Below are positions 8,448 through 16,341 of a DNA stretch of 64,000 nt, piece by piece. The notes below the pieces were generated by a model. It searched no databases. It was given only the letters and a program-made list of their open reading frames with translations, and was not told where the DNA came from. Position numbers and translations under genes: made by a program. This DNA is from Actinoplanes sp. TBRC 11911. GTDB taxonomy: Bacteria > Actinomycetota > Actinomycetes > Mycobacteriales > Micromonosporaceae. The stretch is from the NCBI RefSeq assembly GCF_012933445.1, contig NZ_JABBNC010000005.1, positions 124,001-188,000 on the forward strand, written 5' to 3'. How positions within the stretch are numbered: position 1 is the first letter of the stretch; each line of letters opens with the position of its first letter.

Positions 8448-10118
8448 GTGAACGCAGACGCCATCGTTGTCGGCGCCGGCCTGGCCGGGCTCGCCGCCGC
8501 CCATGAACTGACCCGCGCCGGCAAGAAGGTCGCCCTGGTCGATCAGGAGAACGCCGCCAACCTCGGTGGGCAGGCCTTCTGGTCGTTCGGCGGACTGTTC
8601 CTGGTGAACACGCCGGAGCAGCGGCGGCTCGGGGTCAAGGACTCGGTCGAGCTGGCCTGGAACGACTGGCAGGGCAGCGCCGCGTTCGACCGGCTCGACG
8701 ACGAGGATTCCTGGGCGGTGCGCTGGGCCCGGGCGTACGTGGAATTCGCCGGTGGGGAAAAACGCAGCTGGCTTTCCTCGCTGGGATTGAGCTGGTTGCC
8801 GACGGTCGGGTGGGCGGAACGCGGGAGTCTGCGCGCGGACGGGCACGGCAATTCGGTGCCGCGTTTCCACGTCACCTGGGGTACCGGTACCGGTGTCGTG
8901 GCGCCGTTCGTGCAGTCGATTCTGCGCGCCGCCGACGATGGGCTGGTGACATTCCACCATCGGCATCGCGTGGACGAGCTCATTTTCGACGGCGAGACCG
9001 TCACGGGCGTACGGGGGAAATTGCTGGCGCCGTCGGACACCGCCCGGGGGGTGCCGTCGAACCGGTCGGAGATCGGTGAGTTCACACTGAACGCGGCGGC
9101 GGTCATCGTCACCACCGGTGGCATCGGAGCAAACCACGATCTCGTACGCCGGTACTGGCCGGCCCGATTAGGCACGGCGCCGTCGTCGATGGTGACGGGC
9201 GTTCCGGCGTACGTGGACGGGCGCATGCTGGATATCGCCGACAAGTCGGGCGTGCGGCTGGTGAACCGGGATCGCATGTGGCACTACACCGAGGGCATCC
9301 AGAACTTTCAGCCGATCTGGCCGGGGCACGGCATCCGGATCCTGCCCGCGCCGTCCTCGATGTGGTTCGACGCGCTGGGTCGCCGGCTGCCGCTGCCGTG
9401 CCTGCCCGGTTACGACACGATGAGCACGTTGCGTTACCTGCGGACCACACCGGACATCGCTTCGTATTCGCATTCGTGGTTCATCCTCACCCAGAAAATC
9501 ATCAAGAAAGAGTTCGCGTTGTCCGGCTCCGAACAGAACCCGGACATCACCGCGAAAGACCGTCGCGCCTTTTTGAAAGAGCGGATTCTAGGCAAGGCGG
9601 CGCCGGGGCCGGTCGAGGCGTTCAAATCGCGTGGTGCCGATTTCGTGGTCGCCTCGACGCTGGACGAACTGGTCGCCGGAATGAACAAGCTGACGTCGTC
9701 GCCGTTGCTGGAACTCTCGGTGATTCGCGAGCAGATCGAGGCGCGCGACCTGCAGATCGCCAACCCCTACAGCAAGGATGCCCAGGTCCAGGGGATTCAC
9801 AACTCGCGGCGTTACCTTGGCGACAAACTCGGCCGGACGGTGACGCCACATCGGATCCTGGATCCGGCGGCTGGCCCGCTGATCGGCATCAAGCTGCACA
9901 TTTTGACCCGCAAGACGCTGGGCGGAATTCAGACCGATCTGTCATCGCGCGCCTTGCGGCACGACGGCTCCCCCATTCCCGGCCTGTACGCGGCGGGCGA
10001 GGTCGCGGGCTTCGGAGGGGGCGGGGTGCACGGGTACAACGCTTTGGAGGGAACCTTCCTCGGGGGTTGCCTGTTCAGCGGGCGGGAGGCGGGCCGGGCG
10101 GCGGCTCGGGCGGTCTGA
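8448..10118 (+). CDS. FAD-binding dehydrogenase of the KstD/fumarate reductase flavoprotein family
   Basis: 556 aa. The N terminus has the Rossmann dinucleotide motif VVGAGLAGLAAAHE and a second FAD contact EN-AANLGGQAFWSFGGLF; the C terminus has the matching FAD site PGLYAAGEVAGFGGGG and ALEGTFLGGCLFSGR. This arrangement is that of the FAD-binding dehydrogenase subfamily related to 3-ketosteroid delta-1-dehydrogenases. No signal peptide or heme site is seen, so it is probably a cytosolic oxidoreductase of a hydrophobic or ketone substrate; the substrate is not readable. Translation starts at GTG 8448 directly behind an operator/promoter, so the message is probably leaderless. The 3' end overlaps the convergent phosphotransferase gene by 44 bases. 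Confidence 0.9.
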   Translation: MNADAIVVGAGLAGLAAAHELTRAGKKVALVDQENAANLGGQAFWSFGGLFLVNTPEQRRLGVKDSVELAWNDWQGSAAFDRLDDEDSWAVRWARAYVEFAGGEKRSWLSSLGLSWLPTVGWAERGSLRADGHGNSVPRFHVTWGTGTGVVAPFVQSILRAADDGLVTFHHRHRVDELIFDGETVTGVRGKLLAPSDTARGVPSNRSEIGEFTLNAAAVIVTTGGIGANHDLVRRYWPARLGTAPSSMVTGVPAYVDGRMLDIADKSGVRLVNRDRMWHYTEGIQNFQPIWPGHGIRILPAPSSMWFDALGRRLPLPCLPGYDTMSTLRYLRTTPDIASYSHSWFILTQKIIKKEFALSGSEQNPDITAKDRRAFLKERILGKAAPGPVEAFKSRGADFVVASTLDELVAGMNKLTSSPLLELSVIREQIEARDLQIANPYSKDAQVQGIHNSRRYLGDKLGRTVTPHRILDPAAGPLIGIKLHILTRKTLGGIQTDLSSRALRHDGSPIPGLYAAGEVAGFGGGGVHGYNALEGTFLGGCLFSGREAGRAAARAV

Positions 10119-11028
10119 GTTCCCGGATGCGCCGGACCGCGCGCCGGAAGTATCGGTGATCCGGCGGTCGGGTGAGGAAGTCGGCGAGGGCGAAGAGGTC
10201 GAGGGCTTGGCTGAGCCGTCGCCAGTCGGCGGGCAGGTCGCCGCCGGATTCGCGGAAGCCGTCCACGAAGCCCTGCTCGAACGCGGGCGGCCGGGGGTCG
10301 CGGAGCATGTTGCCGATGTCGACGAGCGGGGAGCTGCTGAACGCGAACTCCCAGTCCAGGACGGCGGTGACCTGCCATGTCGTCCCGTCGGGCCGGGCGA
10401 CCAGCAGGTTCTTCGGGTTGAAGTCGGAATGCACCAGCTGCCGGGAGCCGCGCAGGACCCGCAGGTCATCGGTGGCCCGCTCGGCGACGCGCAGGAGTTT
10501 GCGCTGGTCCTCGTCGCTCAGGTGGCCTTGGGCGTTGCCGTCGGTCAGACAGCGTTCGACGAATACGTCGAGGTCGCTGGTGGGCTCGATCCCGTCCGGC
10601 GTCAGGCGGCCGTCGGAGAAGAACCCCGCTGAAGCGAAGGTGATCGACCCGAGGGCAGCGAGCGTCGCACCGACCGCGTGGCCGAGCTGCGCTGACGCGG
10701 GTGGCGGGTCGGTCAGCACATGGCCGAGCAGCTGTCCGGGCATGAAGGTGGACAGGAGCGCCGGTTCACCGGCTGCCCCGCCGGACGGATCGGCCGCGAT
10801 CACCTCGGGCACCGGGACCACCCCGCTCAGCCGCGCGGCGAGGGCGGCCTCGACCGCCGCGGAATTTTTGCGCAGATAGCGTCGCAGCACGTATTCGCCG
10901 CCGTCTGCGAGGGTGACCAGCGCATTGTCGTTGCTGAATCCGCCGGTGAGCGGGCGGGTCGTGGCGACCTTCCGCCCGGGGAGGGCAAGGGTTTCGATCC
11001 AGTGACGGATTCGCGGTTTCAGCTCCAC
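10075..11028 (-). CDS. Phosphotransferase of the aminoglycoside phosphotransferase (APH) fold
   Basis: 317 aa from GTG 11028. The small-lobe motif PLTGGFSNDNALVT resembles the nucleotide loop of APH/choline kinase folds, with a lysine-equivalent region EYVLRRYL. The catalytic loop is LVHSDFNPKNLLV (HxDxxxxN, about residues 193-205) and the metal site is VLDWEFAFSSSPLVDIG. Such enzymes phosphorylate small-molecule hydroxyls; nothing shows that an antibiotic is the substrate. The last residues are a Pro/Arg-rich tail (PEPPPGPPPAR) encoded where the gene runs into the convergent flavoprotein gene. A pentamer repeat array lies just upstream of the start. Confidence 0.88.
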   Translation of the reverse strand: MELKPRIRHWIETLALPGRKVATTRPLTGGFSNDNALVTLADGGEYVLRRYLRKNSAAVEAALAARLSGVVPVPEVIAADPSGGAAGEPALLSTFMPGQLLGHVLTDPPPASAQLGHAVGATLAALGSITFASAGFFSDGRLTPDGIEPTSDLDVFVERCLTDGNAQGHLSDEDQRKLLRVAERATDDLRVLRGSRQLVHSDFNPKNLLVARPDGTTWQVTAVLDWEFAFSSSPLVDIGNMLRDPRPPAFEQGFVDGFRESGGDLPADWRRLSQALDLFALADFLTRPPDHRYFRRAVRRIRELRPPEPPPGPPPAR

Positions 11029-11104
11029 GTTGCCGGGTTCCTTCCGTGGATCGTCCAGGCTCGGCGCTCCGAGAAAGTCGACGCGAGTCCCCTCGTCGGC
11101 TTGG

Positions 11105-11241
11105 GTCGGCTCCGTTCGGCTCCGTTCGGCTCGGCTCCGCTCGGCTCGGCTCGGTTCGGCTCCGCTCGGCTCGGCTCGGCTCCGTTCGGCTCCGCTCCGT
11201 TCGGCTCCGCTCGGCTCGGGCCGGCTCCGCGCGGTTCGGCT
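11105..11241. repeat. Degenerate pentamer array (CGGCT / CCGTT / CCGCT)
   Basis: About 27 consecutive pentamers of the types CGGCT, CCGTT, CCGCT and CGGTT fill this gap almost without interruption, with longer 10-base periods (TCGGCTCCGT). The array abuts the stop codon of the minus-strand lectin gene (TAG, 11242-11240) and leaves about 75 bases before the phosphotransferase start. Unit length is not a multiple of three, matching its position outside coding sequence. Confidence 0.85.
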
Positions 11242-12181
11242 ACGGCAGCGACCAGCGTTGCCTTGCGGAACCGCCGCACGGCAGCACCATCACGCGCGTG
11301 CCGCCGTGACCGCCGCCGGACGGATCGGTCAGGCAGAAGCTGTTCGCCGTGTTGATCAGCAACTGACCCGAGGTCCGCCACTTCGTCGTGCCCCGGCTGT
11401 CGCACGAGTCGGTGTGAAGGCTCGCATCGAACGACACCTCGGCGCACCTTCCGTTCACCCGAAGCGTGCCGTCGGTCGCCAGCGTGAAGTTCTGCGTTCC
11501 GGAACCGTCGCAGCGCGCCACCTCGATGTGGTCGCCGCCGAACGATTCGCTGCTGTCGAGGCACAAGCCGTTCTGGCCGCGGATCGCGCCGGTGCGGCCA
11601 CTCGCCGGCACCGCCGCCTGCTGCCCGTCGGAAGCCGTGGGCTTGACCGTCGGCTGACCACTCGCGACGGGCGGGTTCACTTTCGTCGGCTGCCCGGTGC
11701 CGGCCGCCCGGGTGGCCGGCGCGGTCCTGCCGGGGCCGCCCGCGTCCGGTGTGCTCTCGGTGGTCGTGGTGGCCGCACCCGTCTCGGTCGACGGCTTGGC
11801 ACTGGTCGGCTGCGGGCCGGTGGCCGCGGGCAGCGGACCGGCCGGAAGCGCCGACGTAGGAGCCCCGCCCGTGCGCAGCGTCGTCAGTCCGGCGACCCCG
11901 AGGATGAGAAGCGCGACGGCACCCACGACGGACAGAAGCACAAGCCGGCGCGGGACCGGACGCGTGTGCCGTCCTTCCGGCGCGGCCGGGAGAGCCAGCA
12001 CGGTGGTCGGCTCGTCGAGGCTCCCGAGCGCACGCTGAGCCGGAACCTCCCGCGTGCCCGCCGCCGGCCACGTCTGGGTCGACTCGTCGTCGTCGGCCGG
12101 GGCGGTGCCGGTGTCATGCAGAAGGTACGGCCGAACGAGCAGAGGGTCCCGATCCTCGCCGAGGTTGTCGTCCTTCACCAC
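11240..12181 (-). CDS. Membrane-anchored protein with extracellular ricin-type lectin domain
   Basis: 313 aa from GTG 12181 (GTG 12178 is an alternative). An acidic cytoplasmic N terminus of about 80 residues precedes one transmembrane segment (RRLVLLSVVGAVALLILGVA, about 80-100), then a Thr/Ala/Pro-rich linker of about 85 residues, then a C-terminal beta-trefoil of about 125 residues with Cys pairs (LCLDSSE, RCDGSG, HTDSCD, MVLPCGG) and a closing QRWSLP. The topology is type II with the lectin outside. Ricin-type repeats usually bind galactose-type sugars; ligand specificity here is unknown. It has no obvious operon partner. Confidence 0.85.
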   Translation of the reverse strand: MVKDDNLGEDRDPLLVRPYLLHDTGTAPADDDESTQTWPAAGTREVPAQRALGSLDEPTTVLALPAAPEGRHTRPVPRRLVLLSVVGAVALLILGVAGLTTLRTGGAPTSALPAGPLPAATGPQPTSAKPSTETGAATTTTESTPDAGGPGRTAPATRAAGTGQPTKVNPPVASGQPTVKPTASDGQQAAVPASGRTGAIRGQNGLCLDSSESFGGDHIEVARCDGSGTQNFTLATDGTLRVNGRCAEVSFDASLHTDSCDSRGTTKWRTSGQLLINTANSFCLTDPSGGGHGGTRVMVLPCGGSARQRWSLP

Positions 12182-12504
12182 TCACCTGTCGCGTCAAAGT
12201 TGATCGAGGCCAACTTACCCGTACGCGGCGGCGCAGACCGCCCGCCGAACATCCGACTTTCCGCGCGCCCCGGCACGGACCTGCGAATTCGGGTCAAGTC
12301 GAGTTACCGACACCACACGCCGTCCCCGGAGTCCGAGCCGGACACTCGCCGCTTGCCGCCGCAAATGATCTTGCCGAACCTACAGCCCCGGACCCGCCAC
12401 ACGCCAGCAGGGCCAACCGCCCAGAACCCGCCCGGATGCCAGCCAGGGCCGACCGGCCCGGCCGCTGCCCTTCAGGGCCCCGCACCGGCCCGGCCCCTAG
12501 GCGC
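12182..12504. other. Gap between lectin gene and VIT/VWA gene
   Basis: No credible gene. A small dyad, AAGTTG (12197-12202) and CAACTT (12211-12216), sits 16 bases before the lectin start and could be part of its promoter. The half next to the VIT/VWA stop is GC-rich with a direct repeat CCGGCCCGGCC; it may terminate that operon but no clean hairpin is seen. Confidence 0.4.
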
Positions 12505-14997
12505 CTATCGCTTCCAGAAATCCTTCCTCGCCGCGGTCGGGGTGGCGCTCGGACGCGGGCCATCAGACGCGCTGTCACCAGCGCCGCTAGGTGCTGTCGT
12601 GCCTGCTGAGCTGCCGCCCGCGCCGGTGGCTGCCGGGGAGCCTGGCGTGCGTGCTGAGCTGCCGCCCGCGAAGGCGGTCAACGTGTCCACAGCCGCCTTC
12701 CATTTGGCGGCCAGCGACGTGTCGCCCGCCTCCAGCCGTGTGATCAGCTCGCGCAGCGGGGCGTAGGCCTCGTCGGGGGTCTGGCCGATCAGGACGCGCA
12801 GGCGGCTTGCCAGGTCGTCCAGCAGGTCGCGCCGTTCGCGGCGAGGCTGGTCGGCGGCATCTCGCAAGCGCTCGGCCTCGGTGCCGGCCAGCGTCCGCAT
12901 CTCGTCGAGCGACACCGCCGGGGAGTCCATGCCGATCGCCTTGGACGCCGCCCGCAGGACCGCGCCGCCCACCGAGCCCACCGGCCTGGTCATGCGGGCG
13001 CGCGGCGCGGCGTCGGCGCGGGCCGGCGCGAACTGCGGCGGCGCACCCGGCGCGGGTGGCGACGGCGGGACGACCATGGCCGACGACGAGGCCGCGAGGT
13101 TGAACATCATCGGCGTCGCTGATTCCGCTGTCACCTCCCACCCGGACGGGAGCTCGACCGGCTGGATGACACGCCGGCTCTCACCGTTCTGGTTGACCAC
13201 CCGGTTGTCGATCGCGACGAACGCGGTGAAGCGGCACAGCACGCCGTACCGCAGCGACGTGCCGACGATCCGCTGCTCGAGGCTGCGGTCGCCGGCCGCG
13301 TACGCGTCCTCAAGGTCTCGCAGGCGGGCCCGGGCCCACTGGGCTGTCAGGGCGGGCTCGTGGCGCTCCCGCACCTCGACGGTCGTGCGGAACTCCTCGT
13401 CGTCGCGGGTGCGCCCGGTGACCGTGAAGGAACCGGTCGCCGCCCCCGAATACCGCCCGCTGATCACCAGCGGCACGCCGGGATAGAGGCCGGGAAGGCG
13501 TGCCGGGGTGCGCTCGTCGTCGTGCAGGCGCATGCCACCGGTGGCGGTCACTCGCACGTCGGTCACGACGGGCGCGCCGATCCGGCGATGGATCTTGTCC
13601 ATCGCGTCGTCCAGCCGGTCCTCGCTCTCGACCAGCTCGGCCCGGCCGGCGCCCAGCGCGGCGAGCCGGCCCAGGAACCCGGCGTTGACGGCTCGGTCGA
13701 TCCCGATGGTGTGGATGCGGGTCGTCCCGATCAGCGGCGCGATGTCGTGCACGATCTGATCTTCGTTGCCGACCTGGCCGTCGGTGACCAGCACGAGCAC
13801 CCGATCGCGACCCTCACTGGCCCGAAGCAGGCCGAGCCCCTCGGTGAGCGGCGCGAGAATCTCGGTGCCGCCGCGCGCCTCGGCACGGGCGAGGTGCTCG
13901 ACGGCGCGGAAGCGATGCCGGTCGCTCGCCTCGGTCAGCTGCCCACCGAGATCTGCGGGGTGGTCGATCTGGTGGTCGAAGGTGAGCACCGCGAAACGGT
14001 CCGCGGGTGTCAGCGTGTCGACGATGCGGGCCGCGGCCCGGCGTGCGGCCACCATCTTCCAGCCGCCCATGCTGCCGGAACGGTCCAGCAGGAGCACCAC
14101 GTCCTTCGGCCGGGGTGCCGCGGCTTCGTCCGGTGGCAGCACGACCAGGTGATACACGCCCTGGGTCTCGTCACCGCTCTCGTCCGGCACGGCGATCGCG
14201 GTCTGGGCACCACCCGCATAACCGATGCGCAGCACGAAGTCGCGGTCGGCTCGCTCACCGGGCGCGATCGTCAGCGTGCCACCCTGGTCGGTCACGGTGT
14301 GCAGACTGGACCGGACATCACCGAGCGTCAGCCCGGCCGGGTCGATGTCGACGCCGATGGAGAGCCGCAGCGGATTGGGGAAGCCGGGCAGCAGCACCGG
14401 CGGCGAGATGCGCGACGCGTCCGGCACCGCGTCGGTGTCGAGCGACTGACCGTCGCCGACCGTGGCGCCGGGCAACGGCGCACCGGGAATGTAGCGAGGG
14501 GCGACGACCAGCGGGAACCGGAAGGTGGCGGAGCCGTCCTCGAAGGGCAGCGGCCCGACCAGGCTGAGCTCGACGACGACACGCTCCCCCGGAAGGATGT
14601 TGCCGACCCGCATGGTGAAGACGTCGGGCCGTTCCTCCTCGGCGATCGAGGCCCGCTGGCCGGCCGCGATGGCTTGGTCGTACGCCTCGCGCGCCGCACC
14701 ACGCTCCTGCAGCTCGGCCTCGACCGTGTGCTGGTCGGCGGTCATGGTCATGCCGGTGACAGCGGCCCGGTCGGGCAGCGGAAAGATGTATGTCGCCTCG
14801 AGCGCGACGTCGTGAGCGTTCAGGAACTCGGTCACCACGACCGTGCGCGCGGTGAGGCCACTGATGCGGGTGCGCACATCGAGACGGTCCAGCGGCAGGT
14901 TGCCTCGGTCGGTGTGCAACCGGCCGAAGCCGGAATCGGGGAAAACGCGGATGCGGCCGAGCTCCTCCGGCCCCATCGGGGTGACGGAAATGGTCAT
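12505..14997 (-). CDS. VIT and von Willebrand A domain protein
   Basis: 830 aa. ATG 14997 is chosen because it overlaps the stop of the MerR gene as ATGA; the frame stays open upstream but that part is antisense to MerR coding sequence. Residues about 15-150 are a VIT domain (DVRTRISGLTARTVV, TYIFPLPDRAAVTGM, ERPDVFTMRVGNILPGE). A VWA domain follows with an intact MIDAS, LLLDRSGSMGGWK near residue 300, and LVTDGQVGNED. The C-terminal third includes an Ala/Pro-rich stretch and ends in a Ser/Thr/Pro-rich tail. No signal peptide is visible, so it is probably a cytoplasmic metal-dependent scaffold. Its co-transcription with MerR suggests MerR controls it; the process is unknown. Confidence 0.9.
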   Translation of the reverse strand: MTISVTPMGPEELGRIRVFPDSGFGRLHTDRGNLPLDRLDVRTRISGLTARTVVVTEFLNAHDVALEATYIFPLPDRAAVTGMTMTADQHTVEAELQERGAAREAYDQAIAAGQRASIAEEERPDVFTMRVGNILPGERVVVELSLVGPLPFEDGSATFRFPLVVAPRYIPGAPLPGATVGDGQSLDTDAVPDASRISPPVLLPGFPNPLRLSIGVDIDPAGLTLGDVRSSLHTVTDQGGTLTIAPGERADRDFVLRIGYAGGAQTAIAVPDESGDETQGVYHLVVLPPDEAAAPRPKDVVLLLDRSGSMGGWKMVAARRAAARIVDTLTPADRFAVLTFDHQIDHPADLGGQLTEASDRHRFRAVEHLARAEARGGTEILAPLTEGLGLLRASEGRDRVLVLVTDGQVGNEDQIVHDIAPLIGTTRIHTIGIDRAVNAGFLGRLAALGAGRAELVESEDRLDDAMDKIHRRIGAPVVTDVRVTATGGMRLHDDERTPARLPGLYPGVPLVISGRYSGAATGSFTVTGRTRDDEEFRTTVEVRERHEPALTAQWARARLRDLEDAYAAGDRSLEQRIVGTSLRYGVLCRFTAFVAIDNRVVNQNGESRRVIQPVELPSGWEVTAESATPMMFNLAASSSAMVVPPSPPAPGAPPQFAPARADAAPRARMTRPVGSVGGAVLRAASKAIGMDSPAVSLDEMRTLAGTEAERLRDAADQPRRERRDLLDDLASRLRVLIGQTPDEAYAPLRELITRLEAGDTSLAAKWKAAVDTLTAFAGGSSARTPGSPAATGAGGSSAGTTAPSGAGDSASDGPRPSATPTAARKDFWKR

Positions 14998-15563
14998 GAC
15001 GAACTCCCATCGGTGAGGCCACGAGCGGCGAGCAGAGCGATCAAGGGTGCGGCGGCCGCGGTGACGTCGGCTCGGTCGCGGTCGTTCAGGGTCTGCGGGA
15101 CAAGCAGGATCACACCGCCGTCGAGCGGAACGGCCGTGACCGCGCGGGCTCCAGCAGGCGAAACAGCCGTGACCCCCGGCGCTGGCGCGTCGGCCCAGAA
15201 GCGGGCGTGCCGCCCGGACAGCTCGGGCCCGAGCGCGCCGGTATCCGCCATCAACGCCTGCGGCACCTGGGACACCTCGCCGAGTCCCTCCGGGGACAGC
15301 CACGTGAAGTCGGCCTGGATCTGCGCGAGGCTGCGACCCTCGGCCTGCAACCGCTTGATCGCGACCAGTTGCTGGAGGTGTCGTGGCCCGTACAGGGCCG
15401 TGCGCCCGCGCATGCCGAGCGGCTTGTCCACCAGGCCGATCGTCGTATACCACCGGATGGCCCGGCGGTCGGGCACGTCGCGGACACGGCCATTGGGTGC
15501 GCCCGGATACTCGGCCGCCAAGGCCTCGCGCACCTTCTCCACCAGCTCATCCATCGTCCACAC
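14994..15563 (-). CDS. MerR-family transcriptional regulator
   Basis: 189 aa from GTG 15563 (ATG 15554 also possible). The N-terminal 80 residues hold a winged helix-turn-helix (DRRAIRWYTTIGLVDKPL, ALYGPRHLQQLVAIKRLQ) typical of MerR proteins, which bind palindromic operators and twist the promoter. The rest is a short effector region without the Cys cluster of metal sensors, so the ligand is probably not a metal. The gene is translationally coupled to the VIT/VWA gene (ATGA) and divergent from the cyclase gene, with a perfect palindrome between the two. Autoregulation and control of both directions are the natural inference. Confidence 0.88.
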   Translation of the reverse strand: MWTMDELVEKVREALAAEYPGAPNGRVRDVPDRRAIRWYTTIGLVDKPLGMRGRTALYGPRHLQQLVAIKRLQAEGRSLAQIQADFTWLSPEGLGEVSQVPQALMADTGALGPELSGRHARFWADAPAPGVTAVSPAGARAVTAVPLDGGVILLVPQTLNDRDRADVTAAAAPLIALLAARGLTDGSSS

Positions 15564-15571
15564 GCCGACGA

Positions 15572-15602
15572 GTTTGACACTGTCATCATGACAGTGTCAA
15601 AT
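15572..15602. promoter_or_regulatory. Perfect palindromic operator with symmetric divergent promoters
   Basis: TTTGACACTGTCAT (15573-15586) and its exact complement (15588-15601) flank one central C, a 29-bp palindrome. Each arm carries TTGACA in opposite orientation. Reading 17 bases on from each gives TCAAAT (plus strand, 15597-15602) and TCAAAC (minus strand, 15577-15572), each about 7 bases before a start codon (ATG 15610 and GTG 15563). Both divergent genes therefore look leaderless and share one operator. The -10 matches are weak. Confidence 0.8.
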
Positions 15603-15609
15603 GACTGGC

Positions 15610-16341
15610 ATGAACGACGGCGATGCGAACGGACGACCGATGCGGCTGATCTCCCTGTCCCACGTCAACGACCCGGCCACCACCAATCTGTACCCCGGCG
15701 ACCCACCGTTCGAGCTCGAGACCGTCGCCACGATCGAGAAGGACGGCTACTACCTGCGCTATGTCCGCCAGGGCGAGCACACCGGCACGCACTGGGGGGC
15801 GCCCGGCCACTTCAACCCGGGCGAGCCACTTGCCGACGAGCTGGACGTCGACGATCTCTTCCGGCCGGCGGTGCGGATCGACGTGCGGGCGCAATGCGCC
15901 CACGACCCGGATTACGAGGTCAGCGTCGGCGACATCGAGACGTGGGAGGCCCGGCACGGGCGCATCCCGGACGAGTCGATCGTGATCATCTGGACGGGCT
16001 GGGACGCCAAATGGGGCACCGAGCGATATCTCGCCCGCGCCCCCGACGGCGGTATCCACCAGCCTGGCTTCGCGGCAGAGACGATTGACTGGCTGATCAG
16101 CACGGGCCGGCTGGGGCATCGCGGCGGCACCGGCACCGACACGTTCGGCCCGGACCCGGGGCGCGACACGACGTACGCGGTTTCCCGGCTCGTCTACCAG
16201 CGACATCGGATCAGCCTGGAGATCCTCGCCAATCTCGCCGCCCTGCCACCGACCGGCGCCCACATCCTCTGCGGGGGCCAGATCAACAGGGCCGGGTCCG
16301 GCTCCACGGCGCTGATCTACGGCGTACTTCCGCCCGGCTGA
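15610..16341 (+). CDS. Metal-dependent cyclase / kynurenine formamidase-like protein
   Basis: 243 aa from ATG 15610; an in-frame ATG at 15601 lies inside the operator, so 15610 is preferred. The protein has the cyclase-family metal motif HTGTHWGAPGHF (HxGTHxDxPxHF with Ala in place of the usual Asp), an early LSHVNDPATTNLYPGDP block, and IIWTGWDAKWG. Members hydrolyse amide or ester bonds of small molecules (for example N-formylkynurenine) or cyclise polyketides; the replaced Asp leaves the activity open. It is divergent from MerR-VIT/VWA and shares their operator. The 3' end overlaps the metallopeptidase gene by 25 bases. Confidence 0.9.
   Translation: MNDGDANGRPMRLISLSHVNDPATTNLYPGDPPFELETVATIEKDGYYLRYVRQGEHTGTHWGAPGHFNPGEPLADELDVDDLFRPAVRIDVRAQCAHDPDYEVSVGDIETWEARHGRIPDESIVIIWTGWDAKWGTERYLARAPDGGIHQPGFAAETIDWLISTGRLGHRGGTGTDTFGPDPGRDTTYAVSRLVYQRHRISLEILANLAALPPTGAHILCGGQINRAGSGSTALIYGVLPPG

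Noticed and set aside
10075..11028. Antibiotic resistance (aminoglycoside phosphotransferase) call
   Set aside because: The APH fold is shared by many small-molecule kinases; nothing in the context indicates an aminoglycoside substrate.
11105..11241. CRISPR-like array
   Set aside because: Units are pentamers without spacers; none of the other repeat arrays has unique spacers either, and no cas gene is present.
15000..15453. Upstream extension of the VIT/VWA gene
   Set aside because: The frame is open but overlaps MerR coding sequence; ATG 14997 overlapping the MerR stop is the natural start.
13360..15591. 743-codon open frame opposite the VIT/VWA and MerR genes
   Set aside because: It lies entirely opposite two genes with intact domains and has no recognisable protein pattern.
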